NCBI GenBank assembly: GCA_037179515.1
Contig: JAXCGZ010011657.1
Span: 1 to 64,000, forward strand
DNA length: 64,000 bases
Source of the DNA: Halocaridina rubra
Taxonomy: Eukaryota; Arthropoda; Malacostraca; Decapoda; Atyidae
Reading direction: 5' to 3'
Shown here: piece after piece, positions 1 to 12,134 of the stretch
How positions within the stretch are numbered: the stretch's first letter is position 1
How the letters are laid out: each line of letters begins with the position of its first letter
Position numbers and translations under genes: made by a program
The notes under the pieces: generated by a model
Database searches by the model: none
Seen by the model: the letters and a program-made list of their open reading frames with translations, nothing else
Told to the model about the DNA's origin: nothing

Positions 1-1226
1 AAGGGCGGTGGCTGCGTCCAGAGGGGCTTCTTCCGTAAAACTCCACTCCCGTAAGTCTGCCTCCACTGCAAGGGTGGAGTATTCCAATATAGGAAGTAAG
101 GGGTGGCTATAATAGAGCACCTGTGTTGCTGCAGCCTCGGAGGTTCTGTTGATGCTGGGGCCATCTATAGGGGTTGCTGGGAGCACCAACGCAGGATCCC
201 TGTGGGCCTCCAGGTCCTCACAATAAAGCTTCAGCTGGTTAATGTGGTATGTTCGGTTATTGCCATCAACATTTAGCACATAATTGTCAGGGGTCATCCG
301 GTGTACCACAGTGTACGGTCCTTTCCAGCGTAGCATTAGCTTGCGGGTATCTGTTGGAAGAAGTAACAGAGCTCGATCTCCGGGTGTCAGGGCACGACGC
401 CGCGCACACTTGTCAATGAGGACCTTGGCAGTCTGCTGGTGACCCTTAATGGCTAATTGTGCAGTTTTCCAAGCCTTTTTGAGGTGAGACAAAAACTTCA
501 AAATATACTCATGGACGTCCCTATCGTCATCTTCGATGGTAGGTGAATCCCAACATTCTGCCAAGAATTCTACTGGGCCTCTGACCTTATGACCATAAAT
601 CAGCTCGAAAGGCGAGTATCCAGTAGTGTCGTGGGGCGTGTTTCTGAAGGAGAAAAGTGCAGCAGGGACGTACTTGTCCCACTGCCTAGGTATATCTATC
701 ACTAGCTTGCGCAAACATCGCTTCAATGTCCCGTTATAGCGTTCGCATGCTCCATTTGATTGGGCATGATAGACATTCGTACGAATATGCTTCATTTCTA
801 AAAGGTTACAGAAAGCCTCAAAGTGCCTACTTGTAAACTGACTTCCATTGTCAGACGTGACCTGCTCAGGAAAGCCAACCCTGGAGCAGATTTCAAATAG
901 GGCATGAGCGACTGCTTCAGTTGTGATAGAAGACAGTGGCACTGCATCTGGGTACCTTGTTGCCAGGTCAACATATACAAGGAGGAATTGCTTCCCCGTG
1001 GACGAAGCTGGATTAACAGGGCCTAGTATGTCAATAGCGACCTTGGAAAATGGCTCCATTGAGAGCTTAGTTATCCCCAGGGGAACTTTCGGTACCGGTG
1101 CCGTTGAGGTGCATTGACAGACAGGGCAGGAGCCTACATATCTGTCTACCTCGGTGTACATGTTTGGCCATGCGAAAGCCTTTTGAAGGACGTGCCGAGT
1201 CTTTGCTTTGCCTGTGTCCACTCAGA
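1..1226 (-). pseudogene. Integrase (Gmr1-like Ty3/Gypsy pol), 3' end off window
   Basis: On the minus strand one frame stays open from about 1226 to the left edge. It shows the second half of an H2C2 zinc module (CPVCQ, about 1128-1114) and a DDE core: D in AIDILGP (about 1040), D in TSDNGSQF (about 860), E in GACERYNG (about 750), with 35 residues between the last two. A GPY/F-type C-terminal module follows (RWKGPYTVV, about 320). These are retroviral/Gypsy integrase hallmarks. The zinc-binding histidines lie in the neighbouring protease frame, so a 1-nt frameshift near 1220-1230 splits the domain. Integrase follows the protease directly, with no reverse transcriptase between them, and the frame continues off the edge. 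That fits the Gmr1 order PR-IN-RT, or a deletion of RT-RH. Confidence 0.85.
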
Positions 1227-1921
1227 GGCAAATGGTGTGCCACATACATAGCCTGGTGGCGCAACGAAGTGGGCACCACCAACTGTTTAAAGGTGTGGCC
1301 ATCTTTAGTCACATGCCTACAAAGTACTCCATCTTCAAAGACGAAAGTGATCTGGCCTCCTCCTCTCATTGTGAAGGTCCTTCTCTCGGTGGCCTGCTGC
1401 ATCCAGCGTTTGAGGCTGGGGCAGTCTTGCTGCAATTTGGCAAAGTCTGGATGGGACTTCAATGGCTCGAGAGGTGCATCATCTGGTAAAAGAGGGGGAA
1501 GCTCTCCACGTTCCACATTACGTGTCCTGACTGCAGCAGACTCAACGGAGTCAGTCGGAGAATCGTCCATATTCTTGGCATCGAGGCCAGGAGTTGCTGC
1601 TGAAATGGCTTCATGTGACTTCCCCCGAGGGAAGTTATAACGAGAAATGTCCTTATGGTAGAGATCGGCCTGGAAAGTAGGAACTAGGTTCAGTGCACGA
1701 CCCATCAAGACAGGGTACATGAGCTCAATCATTGCCACAGCTGGGGCTTTTCCCTTGTAGTATTTGCAATCCAGGTTAGTGACACAGCAGCGTCGAACTT
1801 GGGGTGTTCCTTCAGCAACCTGCACATGAACGACTTCGCCGGTATAATCTTCATCCCTGACGAATCTCTCGTCAACAAATATGCCATTGGCCCCTGTGTC
1901 GAGGGCTATCTCAACTTCCAC
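1217..1921 (-). pseudogene. Retroviral-type aspartic protease and integrase N-terminus
   Basis: The minus frame starts just after the gag stop and shows the aspartic protease active site IALDTGANG about 5 residues in, with the flap/C-terminal region near VLMGRALNLV. A linker follows, then the helical segment before the integrase zinc module and its HHLPLSGH histidines at about 1240-1220. Downstream of these the frame drifts into nonsense, marking the frameshift described for the integrase. The protease frame is +1 relative to gag and overlaps its last codons, so the intact ancestor probably made Gag-Pol by ribosomal frameshifting. No ATG begins this frame. The role in an intact element would be polyprotein maturation. 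Confidence 0.8.
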
Positions 1922-2579
1922 ACCATTTATAGTTCCTAGGCATTTTTGGGATCATTTCCAGATCATCATGTTCGATGAATTCCGCATTGGCAAGTTTGTG
2001 TGGTGGTTCCTCGGCATTATCCTCATTGGCCCTTTCTGGCCCTGTTTCCACAACATGGGCTGAGTGAGTGGCCAGACGGCTATGTGGGCCACCGCTGTGT
2101 GAGGGAGCGTGGTGGCTCTTAGAGTTTGGCTGAAAACCCTGGGAAGGTGGAGCAGAGTAATGGCCTTTGCCTCTGAACTGCTGAAGCTTAGGTCTTACCG
2201 GGTCATCCTTCTTGAGTGTGGGTGCATGGCCGTAATGAAGCTTAGGAGTGTGAGGAGGAGGAGCTGGACGATTGAAGTTCTGCGAGGGGCTCTTGTGCTT
2301 CCCGTTCCTGTAATCTCTATTTCCGGATAAAGGACTACTGTCTGGGATTCCCGCTCGAAGCCGAGCAAGCGCAAGCTCATGTTCACATTGTGCTTGTGCC
2401 TCCTCACGTTGTGCTTGTGCCTCATCACTTGCTCTCTTCTCCAGCTTATCTCGGCACTCAACCATCTTCTCATGAGCCCATTCGAAGAGCTTCTGTCTTG
2501 GGGAAAAACCGTATCTCTCACCCCTAGCAATCATCATTTCCAGGTAATGCTCCTCATCAAATGTTTTGACGGTTTCCAT
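1911..2579 (-). CDS. Gag-like ORF of the Gmr1-like element
   Basis: The frame is open to 2627, but its first ATG is at 2579 (METVKTF), giving about 222 residues. The N-terminal third is charged and helical with repeated Glu/Gln/Ala (DEAQAQREEAQAQCEHELAL), probably coiled coil. The C-terminal two thirds are basic and Pro/His/Ser-rich, as expected for nucleic-acid binding. I see no CCHC zinc knuckle and no major homology region, so the capsid part may be deleted or highly diverged. It ends in the overlap with the protease frame. Its position between leader and protease is the main reason for calling it gag. Confidence 0.6.
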   Translation of the reverse strand: METVKTFDEEHYLEMMIARGERYGFSPRQKLFEWAHEKMVECRDKLEKRASDEAQAQREEAQAQCEHELALARLRAGIPDSSPLSGNRDYRNGKHKSPSQNFNRPAPPPHTPKLHYGHAPTLKKDDPVRPKLQQFRGKGHYSAPPSQGFQPNSKSHHAPSHSGGPHSRLATHSAHVVETGPERANEDNAEEPPHKLANAEFIEHDDLEMIPKMPRNYKWCGS

Positions 2580-2765
2580 GTTTGTTTCATAAACAGTCAA
2601 TAACGAAGTGCCAAAACAACCACACAAAAAACAAATCTCTACAATACAGTAGTAGAAAAAAAAATGAAAGAACCACGCAACACCAAGGAGAGAAAAAAAA
2701 ATTCAACACCACAGTTCAAACTTAAAAGTGATCTCAAAACCTCACCATAAAAGTGACTCAAAATT

Positions 2766-3176
2766 CAATCAAGTGCAACAGCAGCAAAATGTTGCAAAAC
2801 AGTGCATGAAACACTGGTAATACAGAATGGCAGTCGTGCCTGCTTAACAGCAATATGTGGCAGTACCTGCAGTTATGGTGCAAATGAAATGAATGAGCAA
2901 CACAATCAAGTGCAACAGCAACAAAATGTTGCAAAACAGTGCATGAAACACTGGTAGTACAGAATGGCAGTCGTGCCTGCTTAACAGCAATATCTGGCAG
3001 TACCTGCGGTCATTGTGCAAATGAAAGGAATGAGCAACACAATCAAGTGCAACAGCAACAAAATGTTGCAAAACAGTGCATGAAACACTGGTAATACAGG
3101 ATGGCAGTTGTGCCTGCTTAACAGCAATACGTGGCAGTACCTGCGGTTATGGTGCAAATTAAAGGAATGAGCAACA
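2766..3176 (-). repeat. Leader minisatellite A, three 137-bp units
   Basis: Units begin at 2766, 2903 and 3040 (caatcaagtgcaacagc...), a strict 137-bp period with a few substitutions. They lie between the gag start and the primer-binding site, in the untranslated leader. The short ORFs across this region simply repeat with the unit and are not genes. Confidence 0.9.
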
Positions 3177-3216
3177 ACGAATTTTACCGACTAGCACCCA
3201 GTGCCTGAGAGTACAA

Positions 3217-3458
3217 ACAAGTACAGTATAGCGGTCGTGCCTGCGTATTAGCGCGTATATGGCAGTACCCACAAATAAAATGTCGTAAGTAATACGAACA
3301 AGTGCAGCATAACGGTTGTGCCTGCGCATGAGCACGTATATGGCAGTACCCACAAATAAAATGTCGTAAGTAATACGAACAAGTACAGTATAGCGGTCGT
3401 GCCTGCGTATGAGCGCGTATATGGCAGTACCCACAAATAAAATGTCGTAAGTAAAATT
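3217..3458 (-). repeat. Leader minisatellite B, three 81-bp units
   Basis: Units begin at 3217, 3298 and 3379 (acaagtacag...), period 81 bp. The core (gcggtcgtgcctgcg ... ggcagtaccca) resembles the core of the neighbouring 137-bp unit, so B looks like a shortened derivative of A. Confidence 0.9.
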
Positions 3459-4114
3459 CTGGAGTGTTACCAAAAGGGCACAGATCCTATGCAAAATACA
3501 CCAACGATAAGCTAACAGCTTACTAGGCAGCCAGATTACACATTTCTTCTAGTAATGAGAAAATTTATTTTCAAGTGACATCTTAGACACATGAAAGGCT
3601 TAGCCTAGGCTCGATAAATGACACCAAAATTTTTCTTCCAATCTATGAGCAGTCAATGCTTGAAAATAAGACACAATTATAAGCAAAATACTTAATATGC
3701 TTTCTCCCAATTCCTAAATCCCAAGGAAATATAAACAATTCCTAACAAGTATCACCCTTTAACGGATATATAAAACACGAATGCTTTAAAACTCAATCTT
3801 ATCACGCAAATAAATGAAATCTTATATAACACGTCTTCTCGTCATGCAAAATTTCTAAAGTCTGTTACCACATAATCTCATGTAGATTTCCTGAAATATT
3901 GTTTACCACATGGGAAACAAGAAAATATTAGTTACCATAATTAATATTGAAAATAAAGACAAATTTCTTATCCGCAACGTCTCTAGCGCGAAAATTTTCG
4001 TGTGCAGTCTAAGATTCATTCATTTCAATAATCGAGCCAATGGTAATCGGGTTTCATGTGCAATGTTAAAAAGCAAAATAAAAATAAATTTATAAAATCA
4101 GTCTGTCTGTTTGG
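3459..4114 (-). other. AT-rich leader, no gene seen
   Basis: Stretch between minisatellite B and the primer-binding site. Only short incidental ORFs are present. It is presumably 5' untranslated and packaging sequence of the retroelement. Confidence 0.5.
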
Positions 4115-4132
4115 GTCCCAGTTCGGGCGCCA
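4115..4132 (-). promoter_or_regulatory. Primer-binding site, tRNA-Lys type
   Basis: Read on the minus strand from 4132 the sequence is TGGCGCCCGAACTGGGAC. From general knowledge this is the complement of the 3' end of a lysine tRNA with one mismatch. It lies 4 nt inside the edge of the putative LTR (4137), as expected for minus-strand DNA priming, and fixes the element's direction. Confidence 0.85.
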
Positions 4133-4136
4133 ATCT

Positions 4137-4956
4137 TGTTGGGGTTTAGGATGGTAGAGTGTTGTTAAGATTCTGTTTTACTAAGGGGACTCAAAGTACC
4201 GAGCTCGGTTAAGAGCTCACAAACAGACAGGACAGATATTTGTACTTCAACACCCCATCTCCATTACCATTAGTCGGTTAAATGAAACTCAGAATTCAAC
4301 TTTCTTTTAATTTTGGAAATGCAATGACATTAAAAGAATTGAATTAAATTTCTCAAATTAAATTTTATGAAATGCTGCCTTGAATCCCGGAGGTGGTGAG
4401 CACGATTTCGTTTCCCGGCACCACGGACGTATGCCAAGACTTTGGCCTCAACTCGATGATTACCTCTGTCACACAGGTAGAGTAGAATACAGGACACTGC
4501 AATTTCAGAAACAGAAATGACACACTATTTATAATGGGAAACTGAAAGCATGAGCACACATATAATGAGTTTCCAATATCATTCTACTGGATAAAATATG
4601 TTGGTTATTCACAGCTAACCAGAAATATTTATGCTACCATAATAGCATACAAAACCATTAATTCTTTACTGGTTTTAAAGGAAAACAATATATTCACAAT
4701 AAATGAAGAATAAGCAAGACAAATACAGTACTGTATGTATTCCTTACATTGTGGGCAACCACAAAAGTTGCAATGCTTATTACTGGTTTATAATTAATAT
4801 ATTAAAGCACTCTATTTAGGATAAAGGAAGAATCTACGAGATAAATACAGTATTCATTAACTTTTGGTTATCAAGAACTTTGCAATGAAAAAAAGGGTGC
4901 AAAACCTCCTTTTGAGGTATTTGCAACTTATAACTCAAAACACTTTATCCCCAACA
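4137..4956 (-). mobile_element. Putative 5' LTR of the Gmr1-like element
   Basis: The inner edge is well placed: TGTTGGGG begins at 4137, next to the primer-binding site. The outer edge is uncertain. The inverted complement CCCCAACA occurs at 4949-4956, giving an 820-bp LTR with perfect 8-bp ends, but it falls inside a diverged tandem repeat and could be chance. The partner LTR lies beyond the left edge, so the boundary cannot be tested by comparison here. Confidence 0.5.
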
Positions 4957-5135
4957 TATGAAGAATTAGCAAGATAAATACGGTATGCATTCATTAAATT
5001 GTGGTTAACAGGAAATATTTGCAAAGCCAACAGGGTAAAATTACCTTCCAATTATTTGCAGTTTATATAGCAAATAGCTTTATTGACGAGTTTTTGACGC
5101 AAAACACTTTATTTACGATGAGAGAAAGAGTTGAA
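4590..5135 (+). repeat. Four diverged tandem units of about 115-155 bp
   Basis: The motif aatgaagaataagcaagaca, followed by aatac(a/g)gta and a run ending in cattaa/cctta, recurs near 4700, 4820, 4957 and, weakly, 5118, each preceded by a TTTGCAA/tttgcag-like box. Similarity is moderate, so this is an old minisatellite overlapping the putative LTR outer half. Confidence 0.6.
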
Positions 5136-6042
5136 ATGAAATTAGAATTTATTAGGAAAAGAGATAGATTTTTACGGGCTCATAACCAGTCTTCAGAGGA
5201 TGAGATTTTCGTTTATCACATTCAATGAAAAGAAACTTCTTAGCAATGTATATCAGCTGTAATTTACAGGTTAAGGAATTAACTTTGGCATGTGAGATTC
5301 CAGTTTGGTAATCTACAAAATTTCGTGTGTATGGGAATGGAATCTGAGAATAAAAATCCGTAAGATTTTGCCAGTAACGAATGTAACTAATTCTCGAAAA
5401 TAAACCAATTTGCTTGACCCACGAGCTTTACCATACACTATCCCTCACCTTGTTGTGCTAGATGAATTCCTGTGAAGATGCCACATAAATAAGGTTTGAA
5501 ATAAACTTAAGACTGCTCAGGCGAGATGTTGCCTCTTCGAAGTTTGAGCGCCAAAGGAGGGCGTCTCATTGTCCCTCCTGGTGAGTTCATCTGTAGGAAT
5601 CATTTTCTAGAGCAGTAACTGGCTCTGATACAATTTAAGGACTATTTTAGTGGTGGTCCCTGGCAGGCATTTATAGCAGAGATGCAAGGGAGAGACAGTA
5701 TTTTTAGGTGCAACAAGTGGAAGCAAATAAAATAAAATGAGAATAATAATGAAAAGTTAGGTTACTGGTAAACAATCTCCAGAATGTTCTTGGCTCGTAG
5801 CAGACGGAAAATAGGAGCAGCCTTTAAATCGGGACTATTCTTCTACACGTACAAGAAGAGTAAATAAGGTATATTTAAAATTAGCTATAAGCTAAAATAT
5901 AAATTGCAAATAATCATAATCTGCAAAAGTCAAGAAGTGGGAATTAATTTTTTTAGTTAGAAAATAACAGTCAAGTTCCTAAATTGATTAATAAGGCATC
6001 TAACAGCCTTTGGTTACTTTGAGCGAAACACTCTGTCACAAT
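5136..6042. other. Unassigned AT-rich sequence
   Basis: No convincing ORF, RNA gene or recognised repeat. It may include old transposon remnants or LTR flank. Confidence 0.5.
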
Positions 6043-7002
<960 letters not shown>

Positions 7003-7149
7003 CACAATACTCCCTTTTACAGAACACTAGGTAAGTTCACCTGTGAGTCTTTGACTTTTGCAATCAATCAACAATTCAAAGTTACAAAGCAACAATAAAT
7101 GACCAATTAATCGTACGGCATATATGTGGAATGGTAAGACTCAGATATA

Positions 7150-8217
7150 CTTCATCGTAGACTGAAATCAGCTGTAGAAATAGTGATGGTTGTTGGCCGT
7201 AACATAGTCTTTTGTATATACCGTGGTAATATAATTGATACTACGGGACCAGTATCAGTTATAAACTTTATATTAGTGCAACCAACTTTGGCCATGACCT
7301 GTAGAAGTGGTAAACAGAGGTGGCCGCAACACAAGCGTTTCCATCATGTCTGCCTTAATAGTTTTCCTGAGTCTGCTGGTGATGATGACCTGGATGCTGG
7401 GGATGGTGCTCTGGAAGATGGTTGCATCTGTATGTTAAAAGATTTAATCTGCCACTGACACCAGGGTTTGCACCATTTAGCATATGTCCCAAACTATGCA
7501 TGAGTACGGCAAACTTTTGGACGTTGCTCTTAATGAAAAGAATGCAGCCCTTAGGAATATCAGGGTAAAGATGACACAGTCTGCCATGGTGCACGACATT
7601 AATGGAATTTCCAGAGATAACAATTAATGCGTCTGCAAGCTGACCTAACGACTATAGATTTATTTCACCTTTTGATGCCTTAAACTGCCGAGATACTGCT
7701 TGGGACCGGTTACAGGAGCTTATGCCTTTCAAGATCATCGGACATTCCCAATTTCTTGGTTGTCTGTTGGATCTTCTCTAAATAAAGTAAGTGTATGCCA
7801 CACATAACAGTATTACTAATTAGGTCAATAAAATATTTAGATTTGGTTTTCTCATAAAGGTTGATCAAATATCATTTAAGCTGGTCGTATTCTTTCTTCT
7901 CTCTTATGGCATTAGGAACACAATCAATTGTAGGAACAGGTAACGCAAATAAAACATGAAGAAAATTTCGCTGTAATACTTTTTATTCCAGCAAGTTGGA
8001 ACTGGGCTTCTACACATGCAAACCATCCCGCAACAAAAGTTTCAATAAAGGTAGGGGGTTTCACTGCTGCATGCTGAACATAATTATTAATGTTACCTGC
8101 AGAATCCGACGGCAACATCTCTCCATTGGCGGCATCCATTCTCTGCTAATTAGCTGCTAATTAGGGCTTGCTTATTTAAAATTCGGCGATCAGTCAAGTC
8201 GCTCCGAGGTCACTACT
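7150..8217 (-). pseudogene. Decayed CsRn1-like Gypsy fragment (gag and protease)
   Basis: On the minus strand 8139-7990 encodes a peptide with AAVKPPTFIETFVAGWFACV, which parallels the gag N-terminus of the full element at 9800 (HIAVKAPAFMDTCVSGWF). Then 7334-7155 encodes KFITDTGPVVSI...LRPTTITIST, matching that element's protease (FTVDTGAAVSIIP...LRPTAVNIST). The second half of gag between them is frame-broken. Next to 8218 on the minus strand is AGTAGTGACCTCGGAGCGAC, a decayed version of the tRNA-Trp-type primer site. The fragment stops after the protease on the left, so pol is mostly lost. It is an older relative of the 8947-19175 element, not the same copy. Confidence 0.75.
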
Positions 8218-8504
8218 TGTAGAGGGGATGTTGTTAATAAAACTTGGGAGAGATACTGAAACACGTGAACTATAATGAAAAATATATTGCGAAATATACA
8301 AGAGTCCGCCTAATATGAAACCAAGTCTCTACTAACTCTATAATAAACATTTTTAAAAACATAGTTGTAAAGTTTTGTATTTACGCAAAATTATAACTGC
8401 AAATCGTATTATAATTGTACAATAAAATAAATTACTATATACACATAAAGAATAAATATTTTTGCCATATCTATAAAAATATATTGCGCTGAAACATATA
8501 AAGT

Positions 8505-8571
<67 letters not shown>

Positions 8572-8598
8572 TCGGATTCTCTGGAACAATACTTATAT

Positions 8599-8650
<52 letters not shown>

Positions 8651-8762
8651 TCGGATTCTCTGGAACAATACTTATAAAATGTCTACAGTATATAATATAA
8701 AAATAAAGGTTCACGGAACATTCATGCGCAATACTAATATATATTGTACTAATATAAGAGTA
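8218..8762 (-). other. Possible LTR remnant with (TAA)n tracts
   Basis: By analogy with the full element, the LTR of the preceding fragment should begin (inner edge) at TGTAGAGG, 8218. The other edge is not identifiable. The region holds (TAA)n at 8506-8570 and 8602-8649, each followed by the same 27 bp (gtcggattctctggaacaat...), at 8571 and 8650. This is a 79-bp duplication of microsatellite plus flank. Confidence 0.35.
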
Positions 8763-8946
8763 TTTACCTAATTGTGCTTACGGGAAAGAGCCCCATGATC
8801 GTACCTCCCCGTCTCATGGTTGGTTCCATTTTTGTACTTAATGATACTTATCATATTTGTTCTTAAAACTATGGACTGAGTTAGCATTAACTACCTCCTC
8901 GCTTAGCCAATTCCAATCATAAACTACTCTTACACTTAAATAGGAA
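8763..8946 (-). mobile_element. CR1 LINE 3' end, left part of a split copy
   Basis: Read on the minus strand this is the CR1 3' end: the codons for the ORF2 C-terminus (VVNAxSxHSF), the stop, the GC-richer 3'UTR and the terminal caattaggtaa motif at 8763. It is interrupted after 8946 by the CsRn1-like element and resumes at 19180, so the two parts form one older insertion. Confidence 0.85.
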
Positions 8947-9644
<698 letters not shown>

Positions 9645-9665
9645 AAGTGGTGACCACCGGAGTGA
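9645..9665 (+). promoter_or_regulatory. Primer-binding site, tRNA-Trp type
   Basis: AAGTGGTGACCACCGGAGTG starts directly after the LTR. The core TGGTGACC followed by a CCGGAGTGA-like stretch matches the complement of the tryptophan tRNA 3' end as used by CsRn1-like elements (family knowledge). Confidence 0.65.
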
Positions 9666-9799
9666 CAAGATATAGGAGTGACAAGGTATTTGTAATTGAC
9701 AAGATAGGCCTAAGTGACAAAATTTCTTCAGCATCATACCGGTAGGCAAGGCCTAAGTTTCTTTCAGTATTTGTACTCCAAGATAAGCTGTCATAAACA

Positions 9800-10411
9800 A
9801 TGTCCAATTCTGATGATGATAAGCCTAGTGCTGTCAGGCACATAGCAGTGAAAGCCCCTGCATTCATGGACACCTGCGTTTCAGGGTGGTTTTCTGTTCT
9901 TGAAGCTCAATTTGGCTTAGCTAATGTGAAATCCAGTGAAACAAAATTTTTCCATGTGTTATCTGCCTTGCCCCCTACTGTTGTAGAACGTGTTCCCTAA
10001 GACACTTTAAATAGGAGAGACTATGATATAATTAAAGCATACCTCACAAATCTTTTTGAACAGACCAAGCCTGAACTTTTCAATGATTTGATAAGTAATA
10101 CAGTAATGCATGGCAAGCCTTCAGTTTATTTAGAAGAAATTCGCAGAACTGCTTCTAAATTAGGAGTAACAGATGACCTAGTGAAACATAAATTCTTGCA
10201 AGCAGTTCCCAGTAGTATTTCGGCAGTTTTAGCCTCTCAGCAAAATATGGATTTACCAGCTTTAGGCAAGCTTGCAGATGAACTAGTGGGATTTTCTCAA
10301 AATTTTCTCAAATTTCAAAATATCCAGATGAAGGATTCTTCTAGAGCGCCGTCCCCAGCATCAACGTCTAGGTCCTCGTCGCCCGCACGGAATTTTCCTA
10401 GTTCGGAAAAC
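9800..10411 (+). pseudogene. Gag of the CsRn1-like element
   Basis: ATG at 9800 opens MSNSDDDKPSAV, then a capsid-type segment (VKAPAFMDTCVSGWFSVLEA, FGLANVKSSETKFFHVLSAL). This pattern of a tryptophan-containing segment followed by SxETKF-hVxxL is typical of arthropod Gypsy gags. A TAA at 9998-10000 interrupts it, and the same frame continues (DYDIIKAYLTNLFEQTKPEL) to a Ser/Pro/Arg-rich tail ending at 10411. No zinc knuckle is clear. Ancestral length is about 204 residues including the stop position. The role would be particle assembly and RNA packaging. Confidence 0.8.
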
Positions 10412-10437
10412 TAATAAAGTAGACAGAAGAGAAAATT

Positions 10438-11263
10438 GTAGCTACGGCCACTTCTGTTCTGCCACTTCTACAGGTTTTAGCCAAAATTGGTTGTAGTGAC
10501 ATCGTCTTCACTGTGGATACAGGAGCAGCAGTCTCCATTATTCCTCATAAGTATGTTTCAGAAATTTTATTAAGGCCAACAGCAGTTAATATTTCTACGG
10601 CCACTGGTGAGTCAATAAAAGTTAATGGTAAAATTATTCTTGACCTTGATATTCGATTTAAGTGGACATTTGTTGTTGCAGATGTATGTACACCTTTATT
10701 AGGTAATGATTTTCTTTGCTATTTTGGATTGTTTATTGATTGTAAGAATAAAACTTTACATGACAATATAACACAATGTTCTGTAAAAGGTGATATTGCA
10801 AATCATAATGTTTCTTATGTGATTAATAATTTGAACTATTTACCTGATTCTGTACAACAGTTGTTCCAAGATTTTCCCTCACTCTTGTCCTGTGTTAAGC
10901 CTCTTACAGCTAATAATTCTTTCAAGAATTCTAATGTTTTTCATTATATAGATACAGGGAGTTCTCCTATGACATTTGCTAGATGTCGTCTGTTGGCTCC
11001 AGACAAATATTCTGCTGCCAAGGAAGCATTTAAACAGTTGTTGGATATGGGTATTGTACAACCCTCTAAATCACCTTGGGCTTCACCCATTCATTTAGTT
11101 CCTAAACCTAAGCCAGGAGAGTGGAGAGTATGTGGTGATTTAGACCAAGCCTGATAAATATCCTTTACCACATATTAGTAGTGTGTCTTTAAAGCTTTAC
11201 AACAAAAAGATATTCAGTAAAATTGATTTGTTAAAAGCCTATCACCAGATGCTCCTCTTAAAT
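10438..11263 (+). pseudogene. Pol part 1: protease and RT fingers, interrupted
   Basis: The frame contains the aspartic protease motif FTVDTGAAVSIIP (about 10498-10536) and the protease C-terminal LLGNDFL. It continues into the RT N-terminus: LDMGIVQPSKSPWASPIHLV (about 11040) and GEWRVCGD (about 11120). A small frame change at about 11145-11155 leads to codons reading KIDLLKAYHQM and then the CR1 insertion at 11264. The reading resumes at 16127 with PSDVEKTAVTTPFG, so the two pieces flank one insertion. Functionally it would mature the polyprotein and start the polymerase domain. Confidence 0.85.
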
Positions 11264-12134
11264 TTTTAATTGTTTCGAGTGACTAAGTGCTTAGTGGAAA
11301 ACTTTACCATAATTTCCCTAAATCTGAAATCCTGCAGAGTATTGTGAGTACAAAACTTATATTTGTTGTAAGACGAGACTGTTCATATTAAAGGAAAAAA
11401 AATTGAGAACATTTTTCGTGAGGAGAGAGAGAAGCTGCCGTCCAGTTCTGCCTTGAGGGAAATCTAGAAGAGTTGCCAGAGGTGAAGCCATCACATCACA
11501 TTGCCTAATTTTTTGTGTAAACTGGGGAAAGCTCTTAAGCCGTTTACCTGATCCTGTGGTTCTATATATTGTTAAAATCAGTATCCTTCCCATTTATATT
11601 AACTAGTTAGTTAGTTTGATACACGAAATAATTGAATAATAAAAGAAAAAAAATTACCAAATATCCACCTGTCAACAGTACTGAGTTAAGTTGCCAAGTA
11701 GTACAGCAGCCTTATTTTCTTAATTTTTTTGCTTTTCTTTCTTTTAGCTTTCTCCTTTACTATTTTTTTTTATTTTGTATATATATTGAGTTAAATGTAA
11801 AGTCTAATCCCGTGATAACATATCTTAGTTAGCAAGTCAGTTTATCAGTTAGGAAGAATATATAGCAGAAACAGGTGGGTGCCACCTCAAACACAAATTC
11901 GAATTTTCCTTCAGGTTTGACTTTTCTTTTTCTTTTTCTTTTTATACTTAAATTACCATGGTCAAGTTTTTAAGTTAAGATGTGTGTTACCAGAAAAGAG
12001 ACAAACTGAGTCACTAAATAGCACTTATATGGAGATATAAAAATTCTGTGTGAAGCTCAATTAAAAGTTTTTTTTCTTTTTTTTTTCCTCTTTCTCGTCT
12101 TCTTTCTATATTCTGTGTGAGGGAGAACATAAAA
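11264..12134 (+). other. CR1 5' untranslated region
   Basis: No long ORF. Contains T-rich tracts (11700-11790, 12065-12110) and presumably the internal promoter. It is the only copy of this part of the family in the window, so conserved promoter elements cannot be inferred by comparison. Confidence 0.55.

Noticed and set aside
1098..1640. Plus-strand ORFs of up to 180 codons at 1.1-1.6 kb
   Set aside because: Antisense shadows of the protease/integrase frame; no motif.
7183..7458. Plus-strand 91-codon ORF
   Set aside because: Antisense of the decayed CsRn1-like gag/protease.
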